Positions 23,276 through 37,070 of a DNA stretch of 64,000 nucleotides are shown one piece after another (positions within the stretch are counted from its first letter, which is position 1; each line of letters starts with the position of its first letter). The notes below the pieces were generated by a model, which saw only the letters and a list, made by a program, of their open reading frames with translations, was not told the origin of the DNA and made no database searches. Position numbers and translations under genes: made by a program. The DNA comes from Numida meleagris (taxonomy: Eukaryota > Chordata > Aves > Galliformes > Numididae): NCBI RefSeq assembly GCF_002078875.1, contig NC_034414.1:27190637-27254636 (forward strand), read 5' to 3'.

Positions 23276-26200
23276 AACAAATTCATAGTGCAGACGGAAG
23301 GAAAATCAGAACTGGCATGCAGTATATACCCACAAAGTACGGAAAATCAGTAGCTTAGGATGGTAATTCACCCCAATTACTCTTCAAAACAAGGTGGCCG
23401 CATTCAAATTACCTACTGAGAATAGTCCTGTGCTCACAACTCCTGTTCTCAGACTCTGAAGTGTGCCATTTGGTCTGGGCCAAACCTCTGGCAGGGATCA
23501 TTTGAGCAGTTTGAACAGATCCAGGTCTATTCTCTAGTTTAACACCCTAACATTTTAAGAAAAAAAGGACCCCCCAGTCTCTCTGTTTCCTCATCTCTTC
23601 CCAGTCAGGACTACAGCAGGAAGACACAGTAGCTCTCTGCAGAAGCCTGATGTCACCACTCAGATGTGCAGCTTTTACCAAGAAATTTCTGGGCTGCCCA
23701 AATACACAGAACATAACATGACCACGCTCTGCTGTGACAAACACTGCTATCACTTGGGCCATCCCTCCTGGGATGGGAATGCCACCACCACCATCCTGCA
23801 GGCTCTCTCCTGGAGCCCAGCTGCTGTGCGGCACTGCTGCCATTTAAGGTAAGCCTATTTTCTTTCACTGTAAATCAAATTCCTGGTTATTCTCATTTTT
23901 TAATGTGCTCCTGGGGAGCTTGGGCCAGTGCAATCCCAGGGGGTGTGTAAGTCCTTTGCAGGAACTGCAGGCATGGTTGGCACGCGCTGTCATTAGGAAC
24001 ACCAGTGAAAGGGTGCCGAGGAAGTATTGATTCTTAAACCCCATTTGAAGGAAAAGAAGGTAAACATCCAGATGTTAACTTCTGGAGGCATAACATGGCT
24101 TGTTTTAGGAAAAAATATTTCTACCCATATTTGGATAGTTCCTTAGGAAAAAAAAAACAATGAATAAACATTGGGTTTGTATAATGGCCATTCAGCTAGG
24201 CCCTAGACAATGGCAGCCAGGCAGCTTCTCTGTTATCTTCTCTGTGGCAGGCGGCTGGGAACATGCCAGCTCCTGCCTCAGCATCCAGTTTGGCAGTGCA
24301 AGATGCTGCAGCTATCTCTCACGGCTTCCTCTGGCACTGCAGGCCCAGCTCCTGGCTTTGCAGTGGGCTCCAGCCCATGGGCCTGGCCTAGTCCTGGCTG
24401 GCACAACAGCAGCAAGGTGGGTGGAGAGAGGAGCCAGCACACATGGGTTAACGCTGAGAGAGCTTTAGCATACCTACTGCTCTGCTTTGGTTCCTCGGTG
24501 GCCTCCAGCCACAGGCACATTTGTTCCAACCCAAGGCAGAAGTGAGGATCAGCCTCACTTTTGGGGCCTGAATGGAGTAAACACCTGCAGGCTGGAGGTT
24601 GCTGCGATGCAGGCATCTGGTTTGGGATTCTCTTCTCAAAGATATTCCAACTGGCCCCTGTTCTTTCTTTTCTTTTTAACCTTCCCAGGCTGCTGTAGCA
24701 TGGAGTCCAGAAGGAGACACAACACATTTGCGAGTGCTATATTTTGCTTTTCACCAGATAGAGGATACAACCTAAACCCCAGCTCATGTGACATGCTTCT
24801 GTGTCTCTGGAAAGAAGTGTCCCTGCAGTGGGGTGTCCGGGTGACAGGCGAGGCTAGCCTGTGTCCCCTCAGATGGCAGGGGTATGACACATCCCTGTAT
24901 CTTGCAGCCAAAGGGTGGCTCCTGCCTAGAAGGAAAATCTCTGATGCCTTGCTCTGAGGGGTCTTTGCAGCTTGGCCGTGCATGAACGTCTGTGTCAGGT
25001 GGGTGGAGGCTGCTCTGGAGACATGGTCACACCACTTCATAGCTGGGTGCAAAGTGTGCCAGAGAACTTCAAGGGTCCTTTTGAGTCTGACCAGGCATTG
25101 GGTCAGGATTCTCTCAGTGAGATCATCGATGGATAGTTTCAGGTTGTTACAAAGGACCTCACATTATCTTTAAAAAGGCTCAACCAAAATAAATGATTTT
25201 TTCTTTCCACGTCTTTGTTTAGCAGGAAGCCAGCTGCTGGCCCACATTTCTAACTCTCTTTTCCCCACTGCACAAAAATTTCTATAGCTCCTGCCTTATT
25301 TCCAGGAGAAGTTTCACCTAAGCTGTGCTGACAGAGCACAGTGTCTTGAGCTCAGTGCACTACAGAGCTTCTTTATCATACATATACACTGAGTAACCTG
25401 AAGGAAAAGGAGAGTGGATAAAAGAAGGAAACTTTTTACACGGGCTCTACAGTTTATGAAGAAGTCTCCCGTCCTCCAGTTGCAAAATACTTGTCGCTAG
25501 TAATTAGGGCTACAACAGTTAAAAACTCAGCCTGCTGTTGCTCAAAAAGCATAGTGCACATGCTATGGCTTGTGTTGCAGGTCATATGCTGTGTGTCCTG
25601 CTGGATACAGGGAGCCTTTTCTCATTTTTTCTGTCACACAGCTCTCTGACAATGGTCACACATGCGTTCATTGCCTCCTGGAGAACCTTCCAGTTCTCTC
25701 TGTGCAGCTCGGTGAATTCTTCACCCCCTGACTGCAGGAGCCTCAGGTTTTAGAGGCAGCATGCAGCCTGGAGTAACCCAAGGAAAAACTCAGGGTATTC
25801 TTAATGAACTTTCTCAAATTTCCCTCCAGAAGGCAGCTTCCAAGCTCTGGGGCCCACCCTCCTGCTCAGCCTGCCCGACTCCTGGGACTGGCAGGGCTCT
25901 CACCACAGCCTGCTGAAGTGAACCGCAGGCTGCTGGATGTGCACAGCACCTTCTACGGCTGAGCATTTCCTGAGCAGCTAAAATACAAAACAAAAACTAA
26001 AATATAAAATACAATTAGCAATTATCCGAATGAAGCAGAATGCAGCAACTTAACATAGACAAAAAGCCAAATAAGAGGGGAAAAAAAAAACCAACACATC
26101 TGGGATTGACACAAAAAGGAAGCAGATCTCCTTTCAAATCTCTCATACGAGCCATCACTTTCCACCCTGCTCTTTGCTTTCCTCTACCGAAGTCAGCACT

Positions 26201-29200
26201 TTGCCCAGCTAGGAGAGAAGCCAGAGGCTGTAAACTATCTTTTTTTCTGAATATAAGTAGACAGTTTAGCTTTGTCCCATACCTGTGGGTTTCACACAAG
26301 TGGTGTGCTGTGCCCAGCACAGAGCACAGCTCACGTGCACAACATGCAGTCGCTCACCACCACCAGCATGCAGAGGCCGGCACTCCCATGCACCCCATCA
26401 CACACTTACCTGGACAGCAGGCAGTGTTTGTCCCCAGTAGCGGGGCGGAGGAAGCGCGTGGGACGCTTCTGGTGCTCCAGCACTGGCAACACAAACCAAG
26501 CACTGTTGTGCCACTCCACTCTGTGCTCCTCACTCACTCACTTAGGACTCTGCTACAGCTAACTCCACTGATGGCTCTTCATCCCCTTCTGCCCTCTGGT
26601 GCTGTCCCTTTCCCAACCAGAAGCATCGCTTTCCTGGGGCAGAGCAGTATTTCCCCATCCCTCTGTAAGACCGCAGCAGAGGACTGGGGCTGCTCTGTGC
26701 CCCACTGCAGGTGAGCAAATCTCTTCCACCAGCTGCAATTTGAGCCTTTTCACATGTTGACAGACACTGCACAATTTTGTAACTTTCAGCTGCTGTACTT
26801 TGAGAACTCTGGGAGTAGGCAGGCAGCGTCCTGTCACCAAACTTAACTCCCGAAGGAGGAGATTTCCAGGGCCCGAGCCCTGCCAGCCCTCCTTGAATTT
26901 CAGTGTTAGAATAGATCTTGGGGAAATGTTATTCTTGTGTTATTTAAAAAAATATATTTTATTAGATCTTTTTTTCATGAAAAGATACATTGCAAACATA
27001 AAATAAGTAACACAAATTAACAAAGTTAAATACAAAACAGTTAAAAACATAAACAATAAAGGAAAATAGTTCAATGCAAAATAAACACAGACAGAAACTA
27101 TGAACAGATATCACATAAATAAGCACACAAAATGTCATGGACAAGACCAATTCCATGCTGACACAGACTGAACACTAGAGCTGCTGTAGAGGGCAAGCAT
27201 GACAGCAGCGTGCAGGATCCTCGCCCATTCCCACCAGCACAGTCTCAAGAGTCACCCCAACGCTGAGCAGTGTGAGCCCGCTGCTGGTACCAAGATGCCT
27301 GACTTGCTTTGCACTGCTGCTGGTCACAATTCTGCTAACCAGGGTCAGGCTTCTAAATCTGACATCCCCATTTTCTTTTTCAATGTATATGATGGGATAT
27401 AAAAGCATATCAGCACTGTAGGCCAATTAAAATTGGTATCATCCACCCCTGCTTTATTTTTTGAGATTTTCCCATGCTTTCTAAGCATTTGCCACACTTT
27501 ACTTTCAAAATCCCTGGTGCACCACTACATGTAAAGCAAACAAGGAACATACATGAGCCCAGTACTCACCTGCTCCTCAAGCAGCTCCGTGAATGTTGGA
27601 ACTCTCCTCTGCCTTCCCAGCAGCACCAGGAAGAAGAGTCTCTTCTGCCGGGGAGCAGTTTGGGTCCTGTGTTTCTGAGAACGTGTTAGGGCTCATTCTG
27701 GGATTAGTTCAAGCAGTCTGTGGACTGCTCCAACTCATCTTGTGGAGGGATGGCCTTAAGAGACCACACAGTACCAGGGCCAAGTGCTCACCATGCTGCT
27801 GCATGGGGCAGATAGCCCAGACCCTGTCCAATAGAGAACTGCCTGGGCAAGTGCAGCTCGGTAGTGTTTGAGAACCTGCCTTAAAATGTCCCATCCCTGG
27901 TTGTTTTACAGGGCCTTTCTAGGTGTCAGCCCATCCCTGCTGCAGCATGCCTGCTTGGAAAGGTGCTGCCTGTTGGTGCTGGAATATCAGCCCGGCTGAA
28001 ATCAGAGAAGGGCCCAAGCCCTCTCCCCAGAAATCCTTGCTGAGGTCATGACTCAGTAACTGCAGCATGCGGAAGGTACAGTTTTATCTTCTAGAATTTG
28101 TATGCAGCTGAAATAAAAGGCAGTAAATGAATAGTAAGCATATCCCGAACTCCACATAGGGCCTTTCATCCAGAAGGATCCCAAAGACGGTGCACACAGG
28201 GATCACTCACCCAGGGCAGGAGCAGCGACCTCTGGGGCCAACGCAGCAGCCATCCTGTGCCAGCAGAACCACACAGCAGCGTTTTAAGGATGGGAAGTAA
28301 AGAGTAACTTACCCATGAGAAATGAAGAATACTTTTCTTTTGAAGTAGACCTGCATACCGAATAGATAAAGCAATGCACATGCAATACATGCAACCCGCC
28401 ATTTCCTGAACTGAGCGTGCAGTGTAAACCTATCCAGCCCACACATTGTACAGGTAGGGCACTATGTGGGTACCAGGAACAGATGTGATGCACACGAGCA
28501 TGCAGCAACCTATCAGTGTGTGCACTTACACCCCAGGCATGCTGCTCTCGGCAGGGCAAGCCACTGACCGGTTACTGTACATAATAACAGGCAAGTTGTC
28601 AATGCACACTGGGTCCCCTCATGCTTCAGGTATGTTCTGGTACTTCCCATACCTACAGAACGCAAGTACCTTTTCTCAGTAGAGACAGTATTTGTTAATG
28701 ACTTGAGTACTGGGACAAGCAAATTTTCTTTTTAAGTAAGACATCATCCCAAGATAAAAATAACCCTTTTTCCAGATGGCTTTTCTTGGTGCCAAATCTA
28801 AGAAGCTTTGGCAACCATTCCTACATCCTTCCCTTTTAGCTGTCTGTTCCTGACACCCCTTTCATCAGCATCTCAGGGTATCACCTTCTACTATCCACAC
28901 TTTATCTCACTGTATTTCCTAGCCATAACGGCTTAAACTTTTGGCTTTATTATATTGCAGGTCATGAATACTTTCCATTCCCTCAAATGCAGTTATCTAT
29001 TTATGCAATTAGGTAGAGCTGTGAAAGTGAAAAAGTAGAAAAGCTGGTAAGTGTGTGACAGTTCTGTGACATTATCAAGGAGCCAGCTAAAAAGAAAGAC
29101 CTTATGATATCAGGTAGCAATTCCTCCTCCAGTCCTATGCCGTGAACTGTGTTCATGGTTAGTATTTGTAATACATCACAGTGACATACAGCTGCACAAA

Positions 29201-32200
29201 ATAGACAGTTCACCTGAGAAAGGTAAGACCCTATTGATACGTTTTACATGTGTGACTTCATACTCATGAATTAAGAATAAGGACTAGGACAGTCAGAGCG
29301 TGACTTGGACTTTGATCCAACAGCAGACAAAACAAGAAGACATAAAAATTTGAACAGCATGGGGCAGTAGCAGTAGCCAAGGGATGAAGTCAAGGATTGG
29401 GAATACAGGAAAGTGGAAGCAGGGGTAACAAGACATAGCTGGAGGAGGAGACCGCTGAGAGCATCTAGGAAGGGACAACCATGTAGGCAGGGTAAATACT
29501 GAGGCTATAGCAGCTGCATAATGCAAGGGAATAGATAAACATGGTCTAAACATGGGACTTAACGTTTTGCAGAGTACTGTAGCTTCACCATGCTGAATTG
29601 GGATGCACATACAGGCCTGAGTCAAGGACAGTGCAGCATGAAATCACTAAGAGACACCAGAAAACTAAAGTGGAGGAAGTGCTACTGTGAATATGCAGTT
29701 TGAATCACTGCAAGAAGGAATGCACTTCAGACACCAGGCAGAAATTATATAAAATATATAAAACATATATCAAATATAGGATCTCCAGTAATATTCTTGT
29801 TCCTAGAAAACTCATCCCTCCATAAGAAACCACAGAGGGACACTGGCTTCACAGTCACCAGGAAATTATGCGTGGGACTCCGCCTGCGAGGCTCCTGGAT
29901 AAGAATGCAAACACCCAGGTGCAGCTACCTCAGGGACTTACAGCAGCTCGTGCTGACCAGCCTCTGCCTGCTGCCTCCTGCAGTTCTGTCTCATATAGCT
30001 AATGAAGCTGAGACCCTCTGTCAATTCAGATATTCACCTATGTCTGGGAATGGAGACTATCCTTGGTCTTCACTGACTTGCTGTCCCGCACAAGATGCTC
30101 CATTCATAACGTCCAAGATCCTTTAAATGAAAGCCTATTAGAGAAGTTCTATTCTTGTATTCTTAAACTACAGCCTGGTCCCCATGCAGGCTGAACACAG
30201 ACCACCTCTTCCTTCACTGCATTCTTTCTGTAGTGAGTTTCCTTGGATACATTTCACAGCACATCTCTCTTCTGTACCTGATGTCTTCTACTATGCTAAA
30301 TTTAAAGTAAATTTCCTGAGTATTTTAGCCTCACTGCATACTTACATTTCCCCTAAAAGGTACCAGGAGGGCTCCTTTTCCTATTAAATATTTCATTTCT
30401 TATGAAAGAAGTGTAACAATGAAAGATAAAATACAGGCCGCAGTTTACCATACGCAACCATAGGCTGCAAGCAGCTATGATGTGCCTCTACAAATCACGC
30501 CAGAGCATACGCTGCAGTGGCCAACTATTGCTTGAGGAAGGAGGTAGGACAAAGAAAACACAGGTAAGAGATGTCCCATAGGCTCCAATATGTAGCCCAA
30601 AGTCCGGTATTTGCATTTTTGTCCCCCCATAGCAGCTGCTGGTTTTGCCTGGGAGCTGCCAGGTCCTACCACTCTTCTCTCATATTCCATCTATGGAAGA
30701 GACAAGCAGGAACTTTTTTGTCTTATTCAGGTACAGAGCTTTCTCAGCCCAGGAACACAACAACTAACAGCATACAATGTCAACTGGTTCAGACAGAAGT
30801 TAAAACAATTCCAAACAAACACTATATCCAATATCTGGCAACTTTCTTAAAGCATAAAGATTGAGAACTCTGGCGCTCTCAAAAGCCATGTGTGTGCCTT
30901 TTGCTCATAAACAGCTAGGAATAAAATGCAGAGATCTGCTTAGTACTGGGTCAGTGCCTCAATACTGAGTTGGAAACTTTAACACCAGTTTACTTACCGG
31001 GGAGATTCCTCCCTTGGAATAGCGTGATTTTTAGAAGTTCAAAATCAAGTCAGAATATCATGGCCCAGGTTTATCACTTGAAGTTACCTGCTGAGGCCAG
31101 TATTCCCATAATCCCTGTTATTGCTGAGTAACCACTGCTGCTTTAGAGAGAGAACTCAGGATGCTGCAAGGTGCAACAAAGGAAAATAATAATAAACCCT
31201 CTTGTTTCCTCTTTCATTAAATGGCCACCAGCTCAAGTTGGGAAGAGATTTGGTAGCTTCCTCTGCAAGATAAGAACACCAGTGGTTTCCCTAAACGTAC
31301 TCATTAAAATATATTTTCCTTCCGCTCTTGGCCCTGAAGGATCATCTCAGCTTATAAGAACTAAGCTTCTGTCTGATTATTAAATCATTTCTAAAGCAGA
31401 TGGGAAACTACTGTGGTTTAAACAGCTAGGCTGAGACTGCACAGCTAAAAATAGTATAGCAGGCTCCTTTTAATTAGTAAGATGATCAGATATGACAGAA
31501 GAGAGAGATGTAGATATATGGATTTGTGTGTATGTATGTCTTTAAAATTAAGTTATTACCTCAGTAACAAGTATTATTTATAACATATATGATACATGAT
31601 GTCTGATTTTTATGATGTCATTTATCTTCACTTGGGAGAGAAGACAGGCTAACTCTGCTTTCATAATGTCAATCCTTGCTGTATTCGAAAGGAAAATTGT
31701 AATAAGATAAACCTGCCACCGTGCGCAGTGCCATCATATTTTAAATGAGGTGGATTAGTAAGTGCTCTGGTGCAACAGACTGTCAGATCTGCAGTGTGCT
31801 GCCCAGAGTGAGCGTGGCTCCTTGAGACCAGCCCCATCCCTTGAGCACACAGAAAGTTGAGTCCAGCTTTACACCTCTGACCTCTGACACCCAGGAGCCA
31901 AGCACAGGGCTGAAGGGGTCAGGGACTGCTGTGTCTACCCTACTGCTGCGCTGCCCATGTATTTTTGAGGACTTCTCAAAGCCTGAATGGTGAATCTGGG
32001 AGCAGAATTTGCTACTCAGTGTAAATATTTCAGCATAGTTTATTTTAAAAAAAAATCTTGCCTGTTCCTCTTTCTGGCAATCTCTTACAAAGCAGTAAAT
32101 ATGCAGATGGGCATAGTGATATATTTTGTATCAACATACTTTAAATGTGTGCATATGCATTAGCTATATAAATACATTCCTCAGGAAGCCTGCCAGAGGA

Positions 32201-32991
32201 GATACTACAAAGCTCTGCATTTGGTTTGTATATGCATCAGAAAGAACCCCTTCAGGTTTATCTGCTATATGATAGCTCACACTTACCTGCAGTTTCCCCT
32301 TTTCTATCTGGATGTACCAATGTTTTATGTTTATACACCGTGTGTACATATATAGCATGTATATATATTAATATACATAAATACATAGAGAGACATAAAT
32401 GCAAGCATATGTTCTGTATATACACGGTCCAACATCTTTGTTACAAAGCTGAATATCACAGCAGTATGCCAAAACCATACGGCGTATCAAGTCAAAACAT
32501 ACTTGATACTAAGCAACATCAGAACAACTATGTTGATACACCTTCAGTGTTAGCTCTCTACCGCCCCATGAACACTGCTGATCCCATCTTACACCCTTCC
32601 CCTACCTCTGCCAGCCCTTCCCACCAAGCTGGCTGTGCTACTGCACAGGCGGGCACCCCTGGGAGGACAGGGGCACCCCATGATACATGCATAAAACTTG
32701 GAGCAGAAGGAAGCCAAGCATTGCTCTCTTTCTGTAGAAAATCATCAGGGCCCAAGTAGCTGGAGGTCAGAGACTGGTGAAGGATGAGAGGAGAGGATCT
32801 CTGCCCGCTGCCCTTGAGGTCTCAGCATCCCCTTATCTAAGAGGCTTAACAGCATCACGTTTCTTGCTGTTACCACATTCCTTTTCAGGTGCTGGTACTA
32901 TGAGCAAGTTAAAGGGTTTCATCCACCACTACTTACATGAGTATTGACAAATGGGGGCAACAGAGGGAGCGTCTGCAGTGTATTGGGTGGC

Positions 32992-33017
32992 TATGTATGT
33001 ATATATATATATATATA
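32992..33017. repeat. (TA)n / TATG simple repeat
   Basis: TATGTATG is followed by about nine TA units, in an RGS6 intron. Confidence 0.9.
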
Positions 33018-33409
33018 CGTGGTAGCATGAACCATGCATGGAGGTCAGCATGGATACCGTTAAAATGCTGCTACTAGAATCATGCTCTTCTGATTCTCTG
33101 TGCAAGGAAAAGCCAGGACAAATACTGTAGTGGGCACACAGCAAAAAGACATCCATCCATTTAATTCTAGACACAAATCAATTTGCTTTTGCATCGATGA
33201 TTAGCTGGAATGAGCATCGTGATGGAATTCTGCTCCCCACCCGCCCCATTTTCAGAGCTGCTATTTAGATGAGCTACAGTACTAAAAGAGAAGCTGCCAA
33301 GATGCTATCTGCAAACATAAAGATAAAATAAAAAGTTAAGCATCCGCATTCCCCCCAATGAAAAATGGAGTTCTGAGGAAAGGGAGGAGGGAGAAGAAAA
33401 AGAACTTAC

Positions 33410-33463
33410 CACGCTGCGAGTGAACTTTTCTAGAGAAGTTCTACGACCTTGCTCATTCTCTGG
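33410..33463 (-). CDS. RGS6: RGS6 alternative 54-base C-terminal exon
   Basis: This exon encodes exactly 18 residues, PENEQGRRTSLEKFTRSV, and is in phase 0 at both ends. The donor is AGCGTG|GTAAGTTC. The acceptor is the AG of CCCCGGTAAG, after the pyrimidine-rich run CTCCCCACTTTTTTCCCC. Because both ends are in phase, skipping it joins AKKK directly to GKSLAS. That reproduces the two known human forms of about 490 and 472 residues. RGS7 has a related RRTSFEKFAQNV segment, so the module is old in the R7 family. The acceptor AG lies inside GGTAAG, which itself resembles a donor. Confidence 0.95.
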
Positions 33464-33684
33464 CTTACCGGGGAAAAAAGTGGGGAGAAAAAAATACAGA
33501 AAAAAAACCCTTCAGCTTAAATACAGTTTTTCAAAACAGCAGCAAAATATAAGGAAGCAGCAGGGGGAAAAAGTTGTAAAAAAATGTAAAAAGCAGAAAT
33601 CAATGTTTGCAATAGCAAACATAAGAAACCAAAACCCCTTACAGAATGAGAGACATCACTACTTCTACTCTTGGAGAATGTCAC

Positions 33685-33846
33685 CTTTTCTCCCGTGAGT
33701 TTTTTGAACGGATCAAACAGCGTCTGTGCATTGCTGTGTCTCACAGCTATTGGTATCGATTTCATGTTCATTGAATTTTCCTTCTGTAGCTGTTTGAGCT
33801 GGGACCTCTGATTCTGGTTAACATCTGCCAAACATGTGATTGGAGG
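33685..33846 (-). other. Coding-like 162-base block in an RGS6 intron, unassigned
   Basis: On the minus strand an open frame reads PPITCLADVNQNQRSQLKQL and continues through KENSMNMKSIPIAVRHSNAQ and TLFDPFKKLTGEK. Its composition is protein-like: hydrophilic, mixed charge, and preserved CpG at third positions (TCG, ACG, CCG). The block is in phase 0 if bounded by TGGCAG|CCT and GAAAAG|GTGACA. Beyond the possible donor the frame turns into hydrophobic low-quality sequence. I do not recognise the protein. It could be an unannotated alternative exon, a retrocopy fragment, or chance. Several AG dinucleotides lie between the pyrimidine tract and the acceptor, which weakens the exon reading. Confidence 0.25.
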
Positions 33847-36800
33847 CTGCCATCTACTTGCTTCGAGAGATGAAAAAACAAGCAACTTTTACAACATTAA
33901 AAAAGTGTGCGAGTGAATACAGTGCTAGAAGGAAAATCCTACCACACTCAGTGCCAGGGAACTATGCACTCCTCTACTTATCCAGAGGATAGAAGCAGAT
34001 TTCCAATATGGTTGACTACATCAAAACATGAAACAGCCTACATACATCAGTGCAAGGCCATGGAAAGACACAAGCCAATTTGGGGCACTGGTATTTTTGT
34101 ATCTAGAGTACAGGACTACTGATATGCAAGAAGACATTCAACTTCACTGCGAGAAGACACGTCTATGTATCATGGCTCTATTAACATATCCATGAGAAGT
34201 TTGCCCACCGTCATGTTTCATTCATTTGACAAAAGGGAGATTAATTGTCATTAATAAGGAATGAAATAATTTATTGTCATGTTTGTTGGCATATCTAGTA
34301 GAAGAAAATTGTTATGGAGCTGAGAAGAAACTCAATAACATGAAGGCAAAGCTCACTGCAGTCAGAAAACTGTGAGCACTGGTGATTTCTAGGAGAGAAA
34401 ATTACTTCAATATGGTAAGTCAGTGAAATGGAGATAATAAGATGGAAGTAAAATGGAAGTGAAGGGGATAAGAAGCTATTTTTAAGGGAAAGCCACAGTA
34501 GTGAAGGTGCACGATACTGCATTGCAAATAAGCATTGCACTGGAGCTCCTCATCAGAAGATGATGTATTAAAATGTTGGAGAGCGGCAGCTCATTGCACC
34601 TTGCCTCTGATACCCAAAGCAAGGGATGGGTAGGAAGGGAACAACAAGAGGAACAACAGCAGAATAGGGTGAGGAGGTCCCCTGGGAAGAGCTCCTGCAG
34701 AGGCCTCTGCCAGAGAGCTAGAGGAAATGCCAGCAGGAATCACTTTTCAGGAGTGTTCTTACTGTGATCAACCTTGGCTTTTCCTCCAGATGCAGCACCT
34801 TTGGGCTGCTCCATGTTGTGGCTCTGCTGCCGTGAGGACAGGGACATCAGTTCTCATCCTATGTGGCAGATATCTCTTCAGCCAGTGCTGAGGACAGAGC
34901 CAAGGCACACATCAGGGAACAAGACGGGCTCTGTGGCTGGTGGGGAGGCAAGGACTACTCTGGCTGCCACAAGAGTAAACGCACAATTTCACCCAGGGAA
35001 GTAAACACCTCGACAAAAGACAATGCTCTGCTAGGCTCCATGGAGCAGGGCACTTGGAGTCTGCAGCATCGCAGGCTGGAAAACCCGCCCATTTAAGCTG
35101 AAGCTTTGGAGTGCACTGGGGACAAGGCAGATCAAGCTGATGAAGCCAGTCCACACTGTGTCCCTGTACTGGCTGCCAAAACGTAGTGTCTTTGTTTTCA
35201 CTGCAAGCAAGGTGATGCGGCTTCCAGCCTTACACAAATGCAGGATGGTGGTCTCCAAGGATGCAGAGCACCTCACTGTGTGCCAAGAGCTCATCTAGCA
35301 CAGGTCACTGCATGTGAGGCCATTTTCCTACTACAGCTGAGGACAATGTGGGGAAGCAGGCACGGGTCACCCCAAAGCACTGATATGCCCCACAGAAACG
35401 CCTTCAAGCACAGGCTGCAGCAATGCCATGCTTTGGCATGGGGACAGCAGGCTGGGACCAGCTGAATGGAACAATCATCCCCATAGCATCCAGCTCTGAG
35501 TCAAAGTGTGACATTCTCTAATAAAATAAAAAGCAGCTGAGGCTGGCTGGCTGCAGAGCAATGAGCTGGCACAAGTAGATTTCCTGGCAGTGAGTGCAGG
35601 TGCTGGTGCATGGCTCCCCAGCTTCCCCTGCCTGCGTCCCTCCAGCACAGGAAAGGAATGACAAACAAAAAATTAAGAAAAAAAAATAGGAAAAAAATAA
35701 GGAAAAGAGACAGGCATTTCTCGGCACTGTGAGCACATCTTGGGTCCAGCCCAGGAGTGTCGGATGAGACTGCACTCTGGAGCTGCAGCACAATGGCAGC
35801 ATTTGCACAAACACACACCGCAACTGCGAAGTGCCTCATGCACAAGCCCAGGTCAGGCAGTCCTTGTAGGTGCGGAATGGAAGGGACCATCCTTGCCTGC
35901 AAACACACCAGCTAGCAACAAAGGACATGAGTATTTGGATAAAACACGAAACAACCACCCCTGCTGTAGATTAAAACATGTCAGGCCAGGTAGGTGCTGA
36001 AAAACAGATCTTGTCAATTAGCCATTCACTAATTATTGACAATTTTCTCTGAGTTTTTCTTTTTCCACAATTAATTATTTGTCTAACCATCCTGATTTTA
36101 AGTTCCTTTGTGTAGATTCTGTTGGCATAGAACAGTGTAAGTAGAAAAACTTACGAAAACCAGCTGACACTAATTATTAAAAGTAATTAGGAGAAAATTA
36201 CTCAGCATCTTTCTAGCATTCAAGCCAGTCCTGCCACTGAATCACACCGGTCATGTGCACCCTGATGGGACCAAGCAAGGATGGCATCTGCAGTGGGAAC
36301 GAATACAGAGAATCAGGACAGAGGCTCTGGACAAAAGCGATGCTTCATAAAGCGTATGCTGAAAAAGCAGCCTGCCCCTCCTGGCACGAAGCTCCTAGCC
36401 ACCACCTTGCTAACGCTTTTGCCAGGGACTTGAAAAGGAATCAGAAAATGCATTCAAAAGCTCAGTCCTCTGAACTGCAGGACTGCAAAATTCCTTCCTT
36501 CCTTCCCAGGATTCATTTTGTTTGCTGCTGAAGGAGAAAACCATGCATTGCAGAGGGATGCTGCTGCGCAAATATGAACGGTAATCACTTCCCTGACAGT
36601 GGTTCAGGAAAAGGCCAGAAGCAGGTCCCCAGCTTCTCAGGCAGTCATTTATACCTGTCCAATGGGAAAAAGCAAGGGGCATGGACAATGCTACCAAATG
36701 GCTGAAAAAGCACTTTACATCTTTTTGTTCTGAACACAGAGGCACAGGGCGCTCACCTTTCTGTGCCCACTGATGAGGACAGTCCTGCACCAAACCCAGT

Positions 36801-37025
36801 GTGCCTGCCTTAGCATGATGGGGCTCATTCCCACAGCTCTGCAGCCCCTGTGGGACACTCCCCTGCCTGCGGGAAGCCACCACATGCCAGACAGGAACAC
36901 TGGAGTTGTAGTAGTTCAGCCACTGCTCAAGCTGGCAGTCAGGTGGAGATGCCCACCAGCATCATTGCTTCGCCTTCTTTTCATGAACAGTAATGGAAAG
37001 CATCTCGAGGTCTTTCCTGCTCCTT

Positions 37026-37070
37026 TCACAGAATCAACCAAGATGGAAAAGACCTTCAAGGTCATGAGGC
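37026..37070 (-). mobile_element. Short CR1-like 3' end
   Basis: TCACAGAATCAACCAAGATG followed by GAAAAGACCTTCAAGGTCAT resembles the inverted 3' end of avian CR1 subfamilies (TCACAGAATCAACCAGGTTGGAA...). The similarity stops after about 45 bases, so this is a very short or heavily decayed copy within an RGS6 intron. Confidence 0.45.

Larger units (their letters stand above)
22976..33409 (-). other. RGS6: RGS6 intron (10434 bases)
   Basis: This GT-AG intron lies before the terminal exon. It holds a CR1 fragment at 23155-23275, an A-rich stretch at 26.94-27.14 kb and a (TA)n run at 32992-33017. It also contains the second-longest ORF of the window (26040-26714, plus strand, 224 codons), which has no recognisable domain and is probably chance. 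Human RGS6 uses alternative C-terminal exons; none could be identified with confidence here. Confidence 0.85.

Noticed and set aside
26040..26714. 224-codon plus-strand ORF
   Set aside because: No known domain; rich in His, Ser and Leu from CA-rich DNA. It lies antisense inside an RGS6 intron without splice or promoter signals.
28310..28370. Possible alternative RGS6 exon with a strong donor CATGG|GTAAGT on the minus strand
   Set aside because: The nearest acceptor gives a 38-base exon that shifts frame, and it has no pyrimidine tract.
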